From Phylloscopus collybita (taxonomy: Eukaryota; Chordata; Aves; Passeriformes; Phylloscopidae), in contig JAJNNQ010000026.1 of the NCBI GenBank assembly GCA_027886175.1, positions 10,082,001 to 10,146,000 of the forward strand: 64,000 nt of DNA. Direction: 5' to 3'. The notes below the pieces were generated by a model. That model searched no databases. It had not been told where the DNA came from and was given only the letters and a program-made list of their open reading frames with translations. This document shows positions 26,443-39,745 of this stretch, piece by piece (positions within the stretch are counted from its first letter, which is position 1; each line of letters starts with the position of its first letter). A program made the position numbers and the translations under genes.

Positions 26443-26589
26443 TTTTTTTTTTTTTTTTTTTTTTTTTTTCCAGAAATAAACTACTACAGTCACAGGGAAG
26501 TCAGATGTTGATGGAGTTTTTGTGGTTCGTTTGGGGTTTTTTGGGTTTTTTTTGGGGGGGTGTGTTGTTTGGTTTGGGGTTTTTGTGTT
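26443..26589. repeat. Poly-T run and T/G-rich tract with quadruplex potential
   Basis: 27 consecutive T (26443-26469) are followed 47 bp later by a T/G-rich tract (26517-26589). G runs on the plus strand lie at 26533-26536 (4), 26543-26545 (3), 26554-26560 (7) and 26576-26579 (4), separated by T-rich loops of 6, 8 and 15 bases. The seven-G run can also be split into two tracts, which would give shorter loops. The open frame through it is compositional. Confidence 0.85.
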
Positions 26590-29500
26590 CTAGCACAAAT
26601 GCTGAATCTGAAAAGAGTGAATTGTTGTACAGAACAGAGCCTGGGCACAATTCACCACTAAAATATGGGTATTTTTCTTTTTTATGACTTCACCAGCTAG
26701 TAACTTCAATAAGCAATTGGTTACAGAATCTGAATATTTTATTTCTGCATCACATCCTGTCATAAGATCTGAAGACTACCACTGTTATCTCCCATCTTGC
26801 TCAGTCACCGGCATAACTCTGATGTACATATAGAAGTTTAACATATAGGTATTCCTTATAGCTCTCAATGCATTGAATTTATTGACTTTCATCCCTTACA
26901 ATACAGCAATCTGAACAACTGCACAGTATTTTATTGTTTGAGTACACTGTTATCCTTATTATCAGTGTTGTACAGGTTGTCTTGCTTTCATTTGATTCTG
27001 AATGCCTATTACATTGAAACAGATGTTTGAGTTTATTTTACTTTTCATTTGCCTAAAAACTCTCACCTAGCATTTATTTCAGCTGTTGCTGATGCTCAGT
27101 TAACCTCTGCAAGGTCACACTTGAATAATGCTCCTGTCTTATCATCTTCCCTTCTTCTGTAGCTTAAAAACCACCCTGAACATTTCACATTTCTGGGAAC
27201 TCTGGTTGCAGATTGTTTTGCAATCATTTTATATCTAAATCGTGTTAAGCTGTCTTCCCATTTGTAGGACCCTTGTCCTCAAAGCACTGTTTAGGTGAAG
27301 AGTTTGTGCAAAGTATCAGCAGAGGTTTCCGAGTCATTTGGCCATGGAGGAATTGTTCAGTGAAGACAGACTGCACTTAATAGCCACCTCAGCCCTTGTA
27401 ATAGTGCTAAGCCTCTCTCTGCCTGTTGATGACAGCTTCAGCCTAATTGCTGGCTACGTTTTCTATGCTCTGCTATTAAACAGGCACTGGTTTCTCTGCA
27501 GTTGCCTGGCATGTCAAATCATTTCTTTACAACAGAGCTTATCATTGTGACGCCTATACAGCCCCACTGATCTTACTCAAAAGTCCCTTTAGCACATGTG
27601 CAGACTTAAGTCTGTTCCCTGGTGTGCTGGGTGCAGTAATTGCTGGAGCTGAGGGATAACTTGCTGTCCCCCATCTGCTTAGCATGCTCTGAAAGGCATA
27701 TCTGGCAGATGGGTCATGGTATACGTAACTGAGGGAGGGTGGTTCCTGGGTGTTTGATTATTTCATATTTGTGGTGGGGCATTGGAAATAGTTGAAGAAG
27801 TGACAAGGTGTCACTGTTTTCACCATCTCAGCTGCTTCTGGGGGCTTAGGCAGCTGCACAGCTGGATGTCCAGGGGATGAAATGGAAGCTGTACTCTTGG
27901 CTCCTTTCCAACTGGCTCCAAGTGTACTTGAGAAGCTTCCATGTGATAGTTAATGTAGCACCTGCTTAACAAACAAAACCCAAGTTTTCCTTTCCTCTGC
28001 CGTACTGTACATCTGTTATTTTGCTGACATGGAAACTAGTGTAACAATCAGATTCATTACTTGTCCTCTAAGTTGATTCCAGCTAAGCTGAAAAACCTTA
28101 GTGTGTTTTCTCAGTGGTTGTTTAGGCTGCAGCACAAACTAAGTAATTCTCCCTCCAATGTGGTTTGTTCTACATTGCACTTGCACTTGCATGTGTATGT
28201 TCATGCTTGAGGTAAGACTGAGAGGCAGCATTTTCTCCTGGCCAAATATACACTCCAGCTCTTGGCAGAGGCATGTTTACTTTTGGAGTTCTGGGCCCAG
28301 ATCTAATTAGAGATCCGAGAGAACAAATATGCAAATGTGTGAAGAAGACAGGCACAACCTCACCTGTCTTTTGCCCTTTATGCATTCTCTGTTGGGACTT
28401 ACTGGGACATTCCAAGTATCCCAGCAGTTTCAGACAGCTGCTATTAACAAAATAACGTGCCAGAGAATGTTTCCTTTTTCTCCACAATCTTGGAATTTCT
28501 CCCTTCAGAAAATCCCACTACTTCAAGGTCAAGACAGGGAACAATCATTCTTGAAGAAGTGACAAGGTTAAAGTCCAAGTTCTCTCCCACTCCTCAGGTC
28601 CCCCACAGCTGTTATTTACTACTTCTGTGTGACTTTTAATAACCTGCGCTCCGAAGACTTGCATTCTGTAGGGTTACTCATGTGCTAAACACAAATACAT
28701 GCCTGAAACTGGAAGCTAAGTGGTTAATTGCTAGAAACGGTCTCTTCCTGACTTCACTTTAATTTCATATTTTTGTTTCATGTTGTAGACCTTCTGCAAC
28801 TCAGACCACTCCTTAGCTTTGGAATTAATGAGGATTAGATAATACTCTGAAGCACAAGTCTAAAGCATGTTGCATTTTGCAAGGTTTTGATTCCCACTAT
28901 AAGCACTGTGCTCTGCACAGTTACCTAAAAGGTAAACTGTTCTGAAGTTGCTATTTTTGCAGCAACCAGGTACAGCACGGGGAGAAAGATGCAATGTACA
29001 ATCAGTTTGCCTTTATTTTACTCTTTTGCATTATTGGGTTCAGCTTAATACTAAATTACCATTTTATTCTGTGCCCTCATCAGGAAATCATCCCAGAGAT
29101 ATTTTCAGAATGTAAACAAACCCTTTACATGGTCAAGTTTTTTGATATATCAAACAAAACGAAATTCCTGAAAACTCTTGTGGCTCTGGAAATAAATAGA
29201 ATATTTTAATCTCATTTACACCAAAATGAGAACTCTTCAGTAAGCATAAAAATTTTTCTCTTTGGAAACTGAATAATACAGAAAGAGGCTGAGCAAGATC
29301 AGCTCTGTACTTTACAATACTTTACAATAAACTACTCAGGTATCAGCATTGTTTTTCCTTCTTGCCTGTTTTTGACATGGCTGCCCTGAACCCAAAGCAG
29401 TACTGAGACTTTTCTTACTGCTCAACTGCAAAACTGTCTTCATGAAACCACTTACCTACGATGTAAGAAAGTCTCAATGTAGTCCTAACAGCTGGCAAAC

Positions 29501-32500
29501 AAACAATGTGACTGCTTCCCTGCAAGCCTTCATGTGTAATGAACCAACTCCTGTTCATTTTGCATCCACTCTTGTTAGAAATCCTGAGGCCTAGTTGTTT
29601 ATAAAATCTGAGCACCCTATTTTGACATTTAAATTATTTTGGCTCTTTGGAAGGCCAGAATTCACCTTAAGTGAAGGCAAAATGTATTTATTGTGCTTTT
29701 GTTAGAGAAGGTATGGCATGGCCATAGTGGCTCTGTTTCAGTAAGGATTCTGTGTTGTTCCCTGACATGCAATGAAATGCATCAGGTGAAACAGAGGACA
29801 TAATTTGGGGACAAAAAGCCTCCAAGGGGCCTGTCCAGGCACCTTGTGAGCAGCTGCTGAGGAAAGATACAGTGCCCACCATCAATTCAGGCAGGCACTA
29901 GGGAATTATGCAGCCCCGTTTAATCTTCAGGGCATCAGTCCAGCCTCAGTGGGACAGAGAAATCTTTGCAAGTGCTTTAGTTAGAGCACAGCACAAACCT
30001 GCAACTTAGTGACTCTTGCTACTTAGGATTCTGTGCTATTGTGTGGTTTTACACCCTCCCTACCAATAATGCCAATCTATGGTAAAAGCAGAATTTGTTC
30101 CACAAAATTTTCCTATTGAAAGCAAGGTGGTTGAAGAGGCACCCTTGCCATTTGTTCATGCTGCTTACACAATGGTGTCCCACTAAGATGGAAACATTAT
30201 TTTTCTTCCCATTGCTATTTTTTTGCTATCAAGTGTAATAGCAAAGCACATCTTTTACAAAGACCTTGGTTTTTTTTTCAGGATATGGGGCTTAGTTATT
30301 CAAAAGAAAGCAAGATACAGCTTTGCATAACTATTGAGGTTCTTTTCAGAGGTTAATTTGTTACGTCACATAGATTATCTGCTCAAATACTGTACATTCC
30401 CTTACCCTGAGGCACAGAGGTTCATTAAATGAGCTATGCAGTGAAAGAACCAGACTTTTTCTAATACAGTTTCTAAGCCTTCTGGCAGTTCTGTGCAAAA
30501 CATCCTTCCCATGCTCTCAGTTATGCAGTCTTCCAAAGGGGACCCACTGTGCATCTGTCATAAGCTTTTTCCAGTGTCACTAGTAATAAGGATTAACCTC
30601 TCTATGCCTAGCTCCTGAGAGCTGGCTTTTTATGGAGACATAAAGAATGTCTGGGGGCAGAAGGCAAGGCTATACTGGTGCAGGATGCCTAGCTTTAGAA
30701 CCCACATTCCCAGGTGGCTGAATGGACTCTGAATTAGTTGACCTTCAAGGTATGGTGAAATGCCAGTCTATTTACTCAACCTTGTGCCTAAGGGAGGTAA
30801 TTGTAGGAATTGGAAATGTAATAAATAACAGTGCTCAAGGATGAGACACTATCTAAGCTGACACTTTGTCAATTAACTATGCAAATTGTCTGAAAATTTT
30901 TCATGAGTAAAAGAAGTGTGTGGTGGATAATGTGACTCCCCAAACAAACAAATAAGTAAAGCTGTATGTTCCAATGATGAAGTTGGTGAACTCCTGCTGA
31001 ACTGTTAGGAAACCATTGGAGCAGTATCATTTATTAATAGGTAGCCCATAAAACTGGGCTAGTGAAGTTGCATTATCCTAGCCTACCCCACAGTATTTGC
31101 AGTAGGCCAAATTCACCCTCTCCTGGCACAGGAAGCAGCACAAAAATCTGCCAGAAACTGATGTTTCTGATGGTTCAGCACTGACCCTCCCAGCCTGAGC
31201 TATGACTCTACTCAAACCCACAGACTACTCTTTTTCCTGAATGTGCCAAAAAAAGCTACTCCTGCAATGGGGTTGGGACTCCAAAGATGCTGGAGGGTGA
31301 GACTCATCAGTGAGTCTCGCTCAGTAATGATCAGAGCTTGAAACCGGTGTTTGTGCAGCGAATGAACTTGTGTGCAGCATTTTTGTTTCTCCACTCGCCA
31401 CTTTGGTTTCTACCATTCTCCCGAGCTATAGTCCAGAGTGAGGGGGATTTAGCAACTTCTCTGGACCTCTGTAGTCCCAAAGCTGGGCATAGTTGCAAAC
31501 ATTTTGCTCATGGACGTACTTTCTCTCTCCTATTTCCAAGGTCCTCAGTTGCTCCAGAAGAAGCTTCCTGTTTGCCATTCAGTCACACAGGGCAGAGCAA
31601 GGTCAATGCTTCATCCCCAGAGTACTTAAGGGTGCCAGGGCCAGTGAGTAATGCTGCAGGAATTTGCCTGGACATCTTTGCTGGTTTGTAAGACATTCTC
31701 TAGGGACAATTTGCTTATTAGAGCTCAACTCTTCTTTTAAAAGTTCTTTTTGGTTAAATTTTTTGAACAAAGATTCTTTAAGAAATGGACTACCTTGCTT
31801 TCTTGAAAATATTAGTTCTGTAAGCAGGAATAACAAGTAACTGTGGCAGCAGAACTGTTTTGCACAAATGTGACCTAAATTTCTTTAACCTGAGGCTTTA
31901 GTTGGTTTCAATGCATGAACGTGAAGGCAAAATGAAACTACGATATTTCTTGTTTCATGAGGTATTTCCAACTCTTTAAAATCCCATTTGAAAAATCAGG
32001 CCTATAATGTATGAATCTGTAACCACGAGAAGCTAAAGTATCACAGAGGAAGAAATATATAAATACCCTGTTACCAGTATATAACCTCCATATGAAACCT
32101 CTGATGGTATCCTTATTTCTGATTAAGGAGTGGCTGGACTAATCACAACTAGTCAGGGATTTGTAGTTTGATTCTATTAAGCAGCATGTTATAAATTATG
32201 TTAATATTGTTCTGTCTTTCTGAAGGACCTGTATAAATATAGCAGTGTTACTAGCTGTTGTACTCCTCACTGGCAGCTCATCTCTTATTCAAATGGATGA
32301 GTAACAGTGGGTGGAATTCTCAATTCTTTAGTCTTTCCAAGTTCACTGAATTATTCTTTACCTCTTTTTTTGATTAAAATTCCCTCATTATGTATTCAGT
32401 GATACACATTCATAGCTAGGCATCCCCTGTGCTTTGATAAACTTACTAAGATGAAAGCTAATTATTGACCCTATTGAATAGCAGCTGTATGTAGATCACG

Positions 32501-34880
32501 AGTGAGATCGATTGATGCATCTCGCCTTATTTTAAAGGAACACATACCTTCCAGATCAGAATCCACTGGCTGGGAGTTAATGCACACAGAAGCCTGCAGT
32601 TCTTAACACTACCTTGTCAGAGTAAATACATGCTCAGCCACCACTATGTTAGTGGATTCAAGCGCTCCTAATGATTTTGGAATTGGTTTATATACTGAGA
32701 TACCTGGACTGCTTTATTTACTAGAGTGGCTAGCTAACAGGCTTTGTTAAGCCTAAAGGCTGTGGGCTTTTGTGCATGCGTGCTCTAGACATCCACTGCA
32801 GATTCTCAAATTGCATTGACTTTGTTGCCAAGATGGCAGGCAGCTGTCAATGTGGACACTAGCAAACACAGATGGAGCAAGTCATTCAGGAAGGGATGTG
32901 GTATTTGACAATTCAGGCTTCCAAGGAGCTTAGCAGGTCGGCAGCTACCACAGCCCCATGTTGTCTTATTCTCAGATCAGCATAACGAATCATGCCTGGG
33001 AGACCAAGTTAATCCCTTTCAGATTCCCTGGACTGTAGATCTTTCTGAATTTTCCTTTCTTTAGCCCTTTGTTTTCCTCCTGCTTTATACTGAAAGTTAG
33101 CTACAACAACAAGAATATATTAGGCTACTTGGAATACTATCTTCAATTCATCCTGTCCTGCTGGCACACGGCACAAGCTGCAAACTGAAGAAACTCCTGC
33201 CTCACTTCTGGAATGAGCCAACAAGAGGGTTTATAAAATGCGACATCTACACGTGCACACATGCACACAAACACGCATGCATAAGCTGGAGTTGTTGTCT
33301 TGGTTTGAGGGTAAATGCAAATCTAGTTTTTGAAGGCACCATTTGCCAAAAGGCTGCAAAATCTGCCCCTGTAAATTCAAGGAGTTATTAGCTACTTGCC
33401 AAGTACTTCCACGTCTCCCAGTGTATGGCATGCAGGTGGACTTCTCCAGCTGGTTAGATGCACCATTCATCACCTCAAAAGCACTTAGAATGCCCTCCTC
33501 TGCACTCAGTCAGAAGAGGGATCCCATCCCAATACTGGAAAATGCAGCTTGGGGCAGGAACTCTTCTTCTTGTATGAACAACTTTCATTGTGTCTCATAG
33601 AAACGAGGTACGAGATGTTTGAAGATTAACCCTGTCCTCACTAAGGCACATCTGTTGCCCATTAGATTAGAGAAAGGGGCCTCAAATACCCTCTGCACCT
33701 CGGGCTTTTGCCTGTTGGTACAACGCTACCCTGCCTTGACTCTGCAGTGATTTCTCCTAAGCATGTGACCATTAGGTAGATGTTGGGTAGCAAAATGCAC
33801 TATATATCCCCTGCTATGATTATGCAGTGTCTGAGTAAATTTTGATGGCTGGACAAAATACTGGCTTTGTCACACCTTGGCTGTGGTGGTATAAGCCATC
33901 AACTGCAGAGAGTTGTTCCATGCTAAGTAAGCTTGAATATCTCATTTTTAAAATAAAGAAATATAGAACTCCTAAATTAAAACCAGATTTGGATTGCCCT
34001 ATAAAGATTAAAGGTAACTTCAAGACTTTTACCCTTCTTCAGCATAACTTCACCCATTTACATTAGGACTAAAATTCTCCAAAACCTCTCTCTTTTGTAT
34101 CAAATTAAAGTGATGTCATTTACCCTGTATTTGAATCTGGCACAGAGTATTCAATAGCCAAAAAGCTCCTGGTTTTCCTACTCAAATAGTTGGTGGGTCA
34201 TATGCTTTAGGAGATATGTTCAGAAATGTTGCTATCTGTTTTTGCGGCGGTCGTTCCAAAACTGTGCCCTCATGAGATCATACTGACTGTAAAATCATAT
34301 CGGCTTTACAGTAATGCCAACCATAAGGTCAAAAGTTGATGGTCTCTGAGATTCTGATCACAGTGATAGTGCTCCAGAGCTTTGGGAACCCCTTCTTTGC
34401 TAAAAGGAGACAACAAATCTTTGTAGCTGAAACTAGGCCAACATGAGTAATTGATTTTATTGGTTCAGCAGTAGAATTTATAAATAACAATAAAAGTAGA
34501 ACAGATCAAAGGAAATTTAAAAAAAAATTACTTGACAAAACAAAACACCCAAAAATGTCATTTTGAGTTGCATGGGCTGTTCTATTCCACTTGAAATACT
34601 TTTTTTTTTTTCAGGAATATGAAAAATAATACTCAAAGAAGGATGCATTAGTGTTGCAAAATGTTCAGAAAGAATTGCCCAGCTTCACTTAGATGGTTAG
34701 ATGAAATACATCACTAGTAAAAGTGAAAAGGTGAGAATAAATGGCCAAATGATCTCTGAGAAAGGATCTTGGAGCAGCATATAACACTAATACACTTGGG
34801 TCCATCATTCTTTAATACATAACCAAATATAAAATAGGTCTTAATATGATGGAAACTGTCTCCATGATAGTGTAAATCAC
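26590..34880. other. Long unique sequence, no gene seen
   Basis: Over 8 kb without a supported gene, retroposon or RNA. Stop-free stretches are at most 117 codons (plus, 31338-31691). A perfect 8-bp-arm hairpin lies at 31299-31318, a 10-bp tandem duplication at about 29308-29327 and a degenerate CA-rich patch near 33250-33280. Any CR1 or LTR remnants here are too decayed for me to recognise by eye. Confidence 0.5.
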
Positions 34881-34922
34881 AACAAACAAACAAACAAACA
34901 AACAAACAAACAAACAAACAAA
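34881..34922. repeat. (AAAC)n microsatellite, about 10 units
   Basis: Uninterrupted AACA/AAAC tetramers over 42 bases. A shorter GTTT tract, the same motif on the other strand, lies at 35601-35617 and another AAAC tract at 47175-47199. Confidence 0.95.
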
Positions 34923-36662
34923 TCCAAATAATAATGCTTAACAACTAATTTTCCTATGTTGTTTCAGTAAGACTTTCCTATCTCCAATTAGTTAGCAGAC
35001 AAAGAAGGCATTTTCATTGTGGTTATACTTGGGCTTCTCAAAGGATTTGCACATTAAAAATAGAGATATTCTCATGTTTGAATCATCAGAAGAGTCAGGC
35101 TTAGCATCAATCTGAAGCCACATCTAATTTCAGAGGGGCACTGTCTTTATGAGCTTCATAATGGAAATCTGAACAAAGCTTGAATAAAGATTTTGTGCTT
35201 GTTAAAGCACATTGCAGCACTGCAAGTTGGGAGGAAGGGAATTTTAAGCCACATCATGATTATATATGAACGACCATACTCACAAAGTTATTCTCCTGCT
35301 AGTCCTTGTTTAGTAACTTGTCCAAAAGAGGACTGTCTGTGTAAGTTGCTTGTTGCTTAAATTTTATTTAGGTTTAAATACAGAACCAGAAGGAAAAAAG
35401 AGACTTCAAGAAGTCCCTCAGTGAACTCTATTGGCCCCAAACAGCCCATGTTTCTGAGACAACCAGTCTGTGGTGTGGGCAACAACAGAGGCTTTGATAC
35501 TACTCTTTTTCAGGGTTATTTGCTATGCTCATTTAGCTGGTTGACTGGTTCCACCTCTTTTCCTCTTTTGTCATTAGTTGCTATGTTAGGGAGATCATCT
35601 GTTTGTTTGTTTGTTTTCCTTCATTGATTCTGTGCTGCTTTTACCCTGCTCACTTTGACTGTGGGAATCTGCCTCAGATAAATATGATTATTGCCCTATC
35701 AGTGTTCTTGCCAGTATTGAGCCAGATTCATTATTTGTGTTTTCAGGGGAACAGCTAAACTATACATGTGTATAATCTGTAGACAAAATACATGCTGGCA
35801 TCACAATTTCTGGTTATTCAGTCCACTTGTAAAAGAACGTATTTTAAAGTTTGAGATGATGTCAAAGTGGACAGGCTGAGGTTCAGTGTACCTGAAATTA
35901 TTGAATGGATTGGCTACTGGATTGGTTAGTAAAGTTATTATACCTGAAATCATGAATGAATATATTCGAATATTGCTTCCATGACTCAAGCCTTTCATTT
36001 GGTAGAAGAAGTAAATTAGGGAATGTAGTCAGAAAAAACATTCTGGGTAGAGGCAAGTTAAGAATATTGTCGTGTTTCTTTCAAAAACTTTTCAGATATG
36101 GTGATATAATGCAAAAAGAGGCTACTTGTGACTACAATGAATGACTCAAAGTGTTAGGAGAATGAAGGGAAACAGTTCTACATTCATTCTGATCAGGCTT
36201 TGTCCTTTCTTAATGTTATAAGGATGTTAAGAATGTCAGAAATTGTAGTTCTATCGGTTTGTCTGTTACATAATTTATTTCTTCTTCTTTAGAAAAAGGA
36301 AAAGAAAGATTAATGTATCAAATTGACAGCAGAATCATTGTACTCTACCACTGTGTTAGACTTTGAGAGCTTTATTTCCATATGTGAGAGGAGTTAACTA
36401 CTGTTTCTAACCTACTTTCAAGCCCACTTCCTGTGAGTCTTGAAAGAGCATGGTCCTCTTCCCATACTGCCTTAGTCAGTAAATGTTATTTATCAACGTA
36501 TTTACATTGATGAGACAGATTTCTTGTGGAGTTTCCCTTCATACATCTAACAGAAATCTCACTCTCACACATTCTTAATTATGCTATATGTCAATCTTGT
36601 AACACAAAACTGATTTAAAACTGAAAGGCAACCATTATTTATTAAAACTTTGCAATGTGTCA
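34923..36662. other. Unique sequence with a short (GTTT)4 tract
   Basis: A short GTTT repeat is present at 35601-35617. Otherwise I see no gene or named repeat. Confidence 0.55.
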
Positions 36663-36910
36663 CACAGAATTACACAATTTCTGATGGTAGAAGGAATCCT
36701 TTTAGACCCCTTAGTCCACCCTCCCTGCTCAAGCAAGATGCCCTAGAGTAGGTTGCCCAGGTTTTGCATATACCCAAGAACGGCACTTCATAATGTCTCT
36801 TTGGCAGGCTGTTCCAGTGTTTAAACACTCAACAGTAAAAAAGGTGCTTGCATTCAGAAAAAAATCATGTGTTCCATTTTGTGTGAGAAGGGTCTCCCTC
36901 CTCTTCATAT
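36663..36910 (-). mobile_element. CR1 LINE fragment, degraded
   Basis: The plus strand carries the CR1 3' end in reverse. A degenerate CACAGAATTACACAATT start is followed by a CCTGCTCAAGCAAGATGCCCTAGAG-like stretch with GGTTGCCCAGG, then GGCAGGCTGTTCCAGTGTTTAA and AACAGTAAAAAAGGTGCTTGC. Translated on the minus strand, FFTVECLNTGTACQRD corresponds to the carboxy-terminal region of the CR1 reverse transcriptase ORF. In less decayed copies that region reads FFT...HWNRLPREV. The end toward 36910 seems to have lost an internal piece. The copy is dead and more diverged than the one at 51.9 kb, and looks like a different subfamily. Confidence 0.8.
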
Positions 36911-37180
36911 ACATATATGCTAGCTATAGGTAGGATTCACCTCAGCTAAGTCAAAGGTCCATAAGACAGGGATATAACCTATTTTTCTCAGTGTGCAATC
37001 TCATGCTAGAACAGGGGTCTGTGCAATATGGTGATGATGGCCATTTGTAAATGGGTTTTTAATAGATCATCAAGGGAGTCTATGACAGTAAGTATAGACA
37101 AAAGTGACTATTTCTAAGGAGGTGAAGTTAATAAGTTTCCTATCTCTGTGTTTACTTCTGTTTTGCATGATGATTACCTC
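36911..37180. other. Unique sequence
   Basis: Nothing recognised between the CR1 fragment and the following dinucleotide repeat. Confidence 0.55.

Positions 37181-37228
<48 letters not shown>
37181..37228. repeat. (AT)5(GT)19 compound dinucleotide repeat
   Basis: Five AT units (37181-37190) directly followed by 19 perfect GT units (37191-37228). It alternates purine and pyrimidine throughout, is probably length-polymorphic and could adopt Z-DNA. Confidence 0.95.
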
Positions 37229-37231
<3 letters not shown>

Positions 37232-39401
37232 GATTGTATATGTAGGATAGTTACAACTATTTGCTACCTTCAGTGGATTGGTTACAAAGAGTTGGTAATT
37301 CTTCCTTCAAGCTATAGTTGTTAGCTATGATTCAGAAAATCAAATGCATGCACTGCTGCACTTTGGTACTCCCTGAATGACAGTGTACAGCAACGGCAGC
37401 ACAAATAATTGAATATTTAAAGTAAAATGAAAAATCTTGTGAATATTAAAACTTACCTTCTGGAAACAGGATGAAAGGTAGCCAGCTATCATCCTGTATC
37501 GGTCTTCTCATCCAAGGTAATAATTCATTTATCATTCACAGGTGAAAATATATTGTTTACATTTGTTTGAATGGTGGCTTCCATCTACACATAGCTCTAA
37601 CATATAATATGTAGGTCATCTGATGGAGTTTTCTGGTTCTCACAGGATATTTTTTTTCAAGAAAAGGAAAATGCTACTTTGTTGAAATATAATCAGCTCA
37701 TGAGAAGGGTTATGATGATGGGCGGAGCTTAGTAGAAAAGATGAATAATGGCTATCTTTTCATATGGGCTTGAATGAAAGGGCTTCAATGAACGGTTTCA
37801 AGGCCTACAGTTAGCAGTACATAAGTTGTATAAAGATAAAATCAAGCTGTGAGCAGAATGTTACATGAGCCAAAAATAGGTCACATTTGAATCTTTTCTA
37901 AAGACCTTATCAAAGTTACTCATTTCCAAGGATGTTGAAAAATTACTTGCCATGTGTGCAGCTTGCCATTGTCAAACAATGCTGATTTCTAACGGCGTGT
38001 AACGGATGACATTGTAAATGTAGTAGAATTCTAAAATGGTGTTAAAAACTCAGTTTATACTGTATGGTGTTGAATGGTTCAAGGCTTTTTGGGAAATGTC
38101 TCTGAGGAAGGAGTAGTTGCTAAAAGCTGTCTGTGCAGCTCCCCAAGTACTAACAGACAAAGGAAACATGCTGTACAAGATGTTAGGTGGGTTTTCCATT
38201 TAGTCCCTTTTTTTAGCAGAAATTCCCCTGAGGGACAGGACAAGCTTCCTCCCTGTACACTTTCAGCAGTGGCAGATTATAATTATATTGCACATGCCAT
38301 TTCCCAATTATCATTGTCAGATGGAGGTGACAAAAGACCACACAGTGTCACTGGGACTGTTTTCTGTTGGTGAATGATGTCAAAGGATGCATATGGACTG
38401 TCACATGGCTCTAATAAAGAAAAGCAGGCATTTTGGAAAGCCTGAAAGCCTTGGGGCTTGTCTTGAGCCCAAATAAGATCAGACTTCTGGGGTACAGAAG
38501 AGGTGGTACACAGCCTGCATGCTCCTGCAGATGTGTGCAGTGCTGCAGACCTCTTGTTCTTCACCCAGAGCTCTTTCCTGGTGGTTTCTGAGGGATTCTT
38601 ATTTTGCCCAGTGATACTCTACTAAATGAGCGATATTAGTTTGAAAGAGCTTAATCAATCAGCACTCACAGATACAAAATCTATTTCCTGTATTTGCAAA
38701 ATTCATTGCAATGCATTCATTTGAATAATACCATTTGCTGATCAGGTATTCTCCAAGATGAATAACGATGACACAGAGCTGCTATGTTCCTGTGATTAGT
38801 TTTATTCCACTCAGAAGTAGTGTCTTTCTTCATTGATCTAATCCTTCTGACTTTTCATCTGTGACAACAGAAAGGTATGGATCACCCTTCACAGTAAATG
38901 GCCTGGGTTTGATTTTCTATTTCTGTTTTTAAGAAGCCATCCTCCAGTGCAGCATTGTGCCTGGCTCTCAGCTTCCTCTGGTAGACTGGTGGCCTTGGAT
39001 GCAACAGCTTAGTCTTTAGATCCTCATTTTTCTACCAAACTGACAAAACTTTCTGATTGCTGTTTTAAGAATTTCCTCACCCAGTAAAACAAAAGTTACA
39101 CCAGTACCTGATTATTATGAGAATAGTCTGGTTTAGGTACACTGAGTGGGGTAGTGACAGTGTTTAGAGCTTTTACCTTGGATTTGTAACCTTGTCTCAT
39201 GTTGACCTTTGAGATACAAGCAACTCTTTCTTCAAAGCCTACCTTGGAGAGCTGTAAATGATTAATTCAGCAATCATAGCTAAGTGTTTTCTGTAGAGGA
39301 CACGCCTGAATGAGTACACATAGAGTACAATATATTGACTGAATGAAAAGTAGATGGCAAGTTGTAATGCTGTTGATGAAGTGAGACCATAGTTTTCATC
39401 A
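37229..39401. other. Unique sequence, no gene seen
   Basis: No gene, RNA or repeat recognised. Overlapping open frames at 38074-38373 (plus) and 38283-38564 (minus) are short and without family resemblance. Confidence 0.5.
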
Positions 39402-39745
39402 TAGAAAATCATAATATCATAGAATCTTTAGGGTTGGAAGAGACCTCTAAGATCATTGAGTACTACCTTTGACCAAACACTACTATGCCAACCAAACCAT
39501 AGCACTAAGTGCCACGTCCAATCACTTCCAATGCTTAACCCTCCTTTCAGTGAAAAAATGCTTCCTGATGTCCAACCTGAACTTCCCCTGGCATAGTTTG
39601 AGGCCATTTCCTTCTGTCATGGGTTGCCTGGGAGAAGAAGCTGTCCCCTACCTTGATACAGCCTCCTTTCAGGTAGCTCTGGCAAGTGATAAGGTCTCCC
39701 CTGAGTCTCCTTCTCTCCTTTCTCTCTCAGGCTGAAAACACAAAT
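39402..39745 (-). mobile_element. CR1 LINE 3'-end copy with internal deletion
   Basis: The plus strand runs from a CATAGAATC tail through GGGTTGGAAGAGACCTCTAAG and ATGCCAACCAAACCATAGCAC. It goes on to TTTCAGTGAAAAAATGCTTCC, TTGAGGCCATTTCCTTCTGTC, CTCCTTTCAGGTAGCT and GATAAGGTCTCCCCTGAG. This is the order of a reverse-complemented avian CR1 of the subfamily with the CTAAGATCAT tail region, so the element is minus-strand. Between GTGCCACGTCCAATC and TTCCAATGCTTAACC, near 39515-39530, some tens of bases expected in this family are missing. The plus-strand open frame here (39469-39735) is antisense to the element and not a gene. Confidence 0.88.

Noticed and set aside
31338..31691. 117-codon plus-strand open stretch starting with Met
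   Set aside because: It has no domain, no repeat-free homology I can recognise and no supporting splice context. The length is within chance for 64 kb.
33245..33285. CA-rich patch as a microsatellite
   Set aside because: Too degenerate (mixed CACAC, CATGC and CACGC) to call a defined repeat array.
33299..33400. TCTTGGTTTGAGGG start, possibly an LTR edge
   Set aside because: Only the first few bases look suggestive, with no terminal partner, primer-binding site or target-site duplication.
39469..39735. 88-codon plus-strand frame
   Set aside because: It lies entirely inside a reverse-oriented CR1 fragment.
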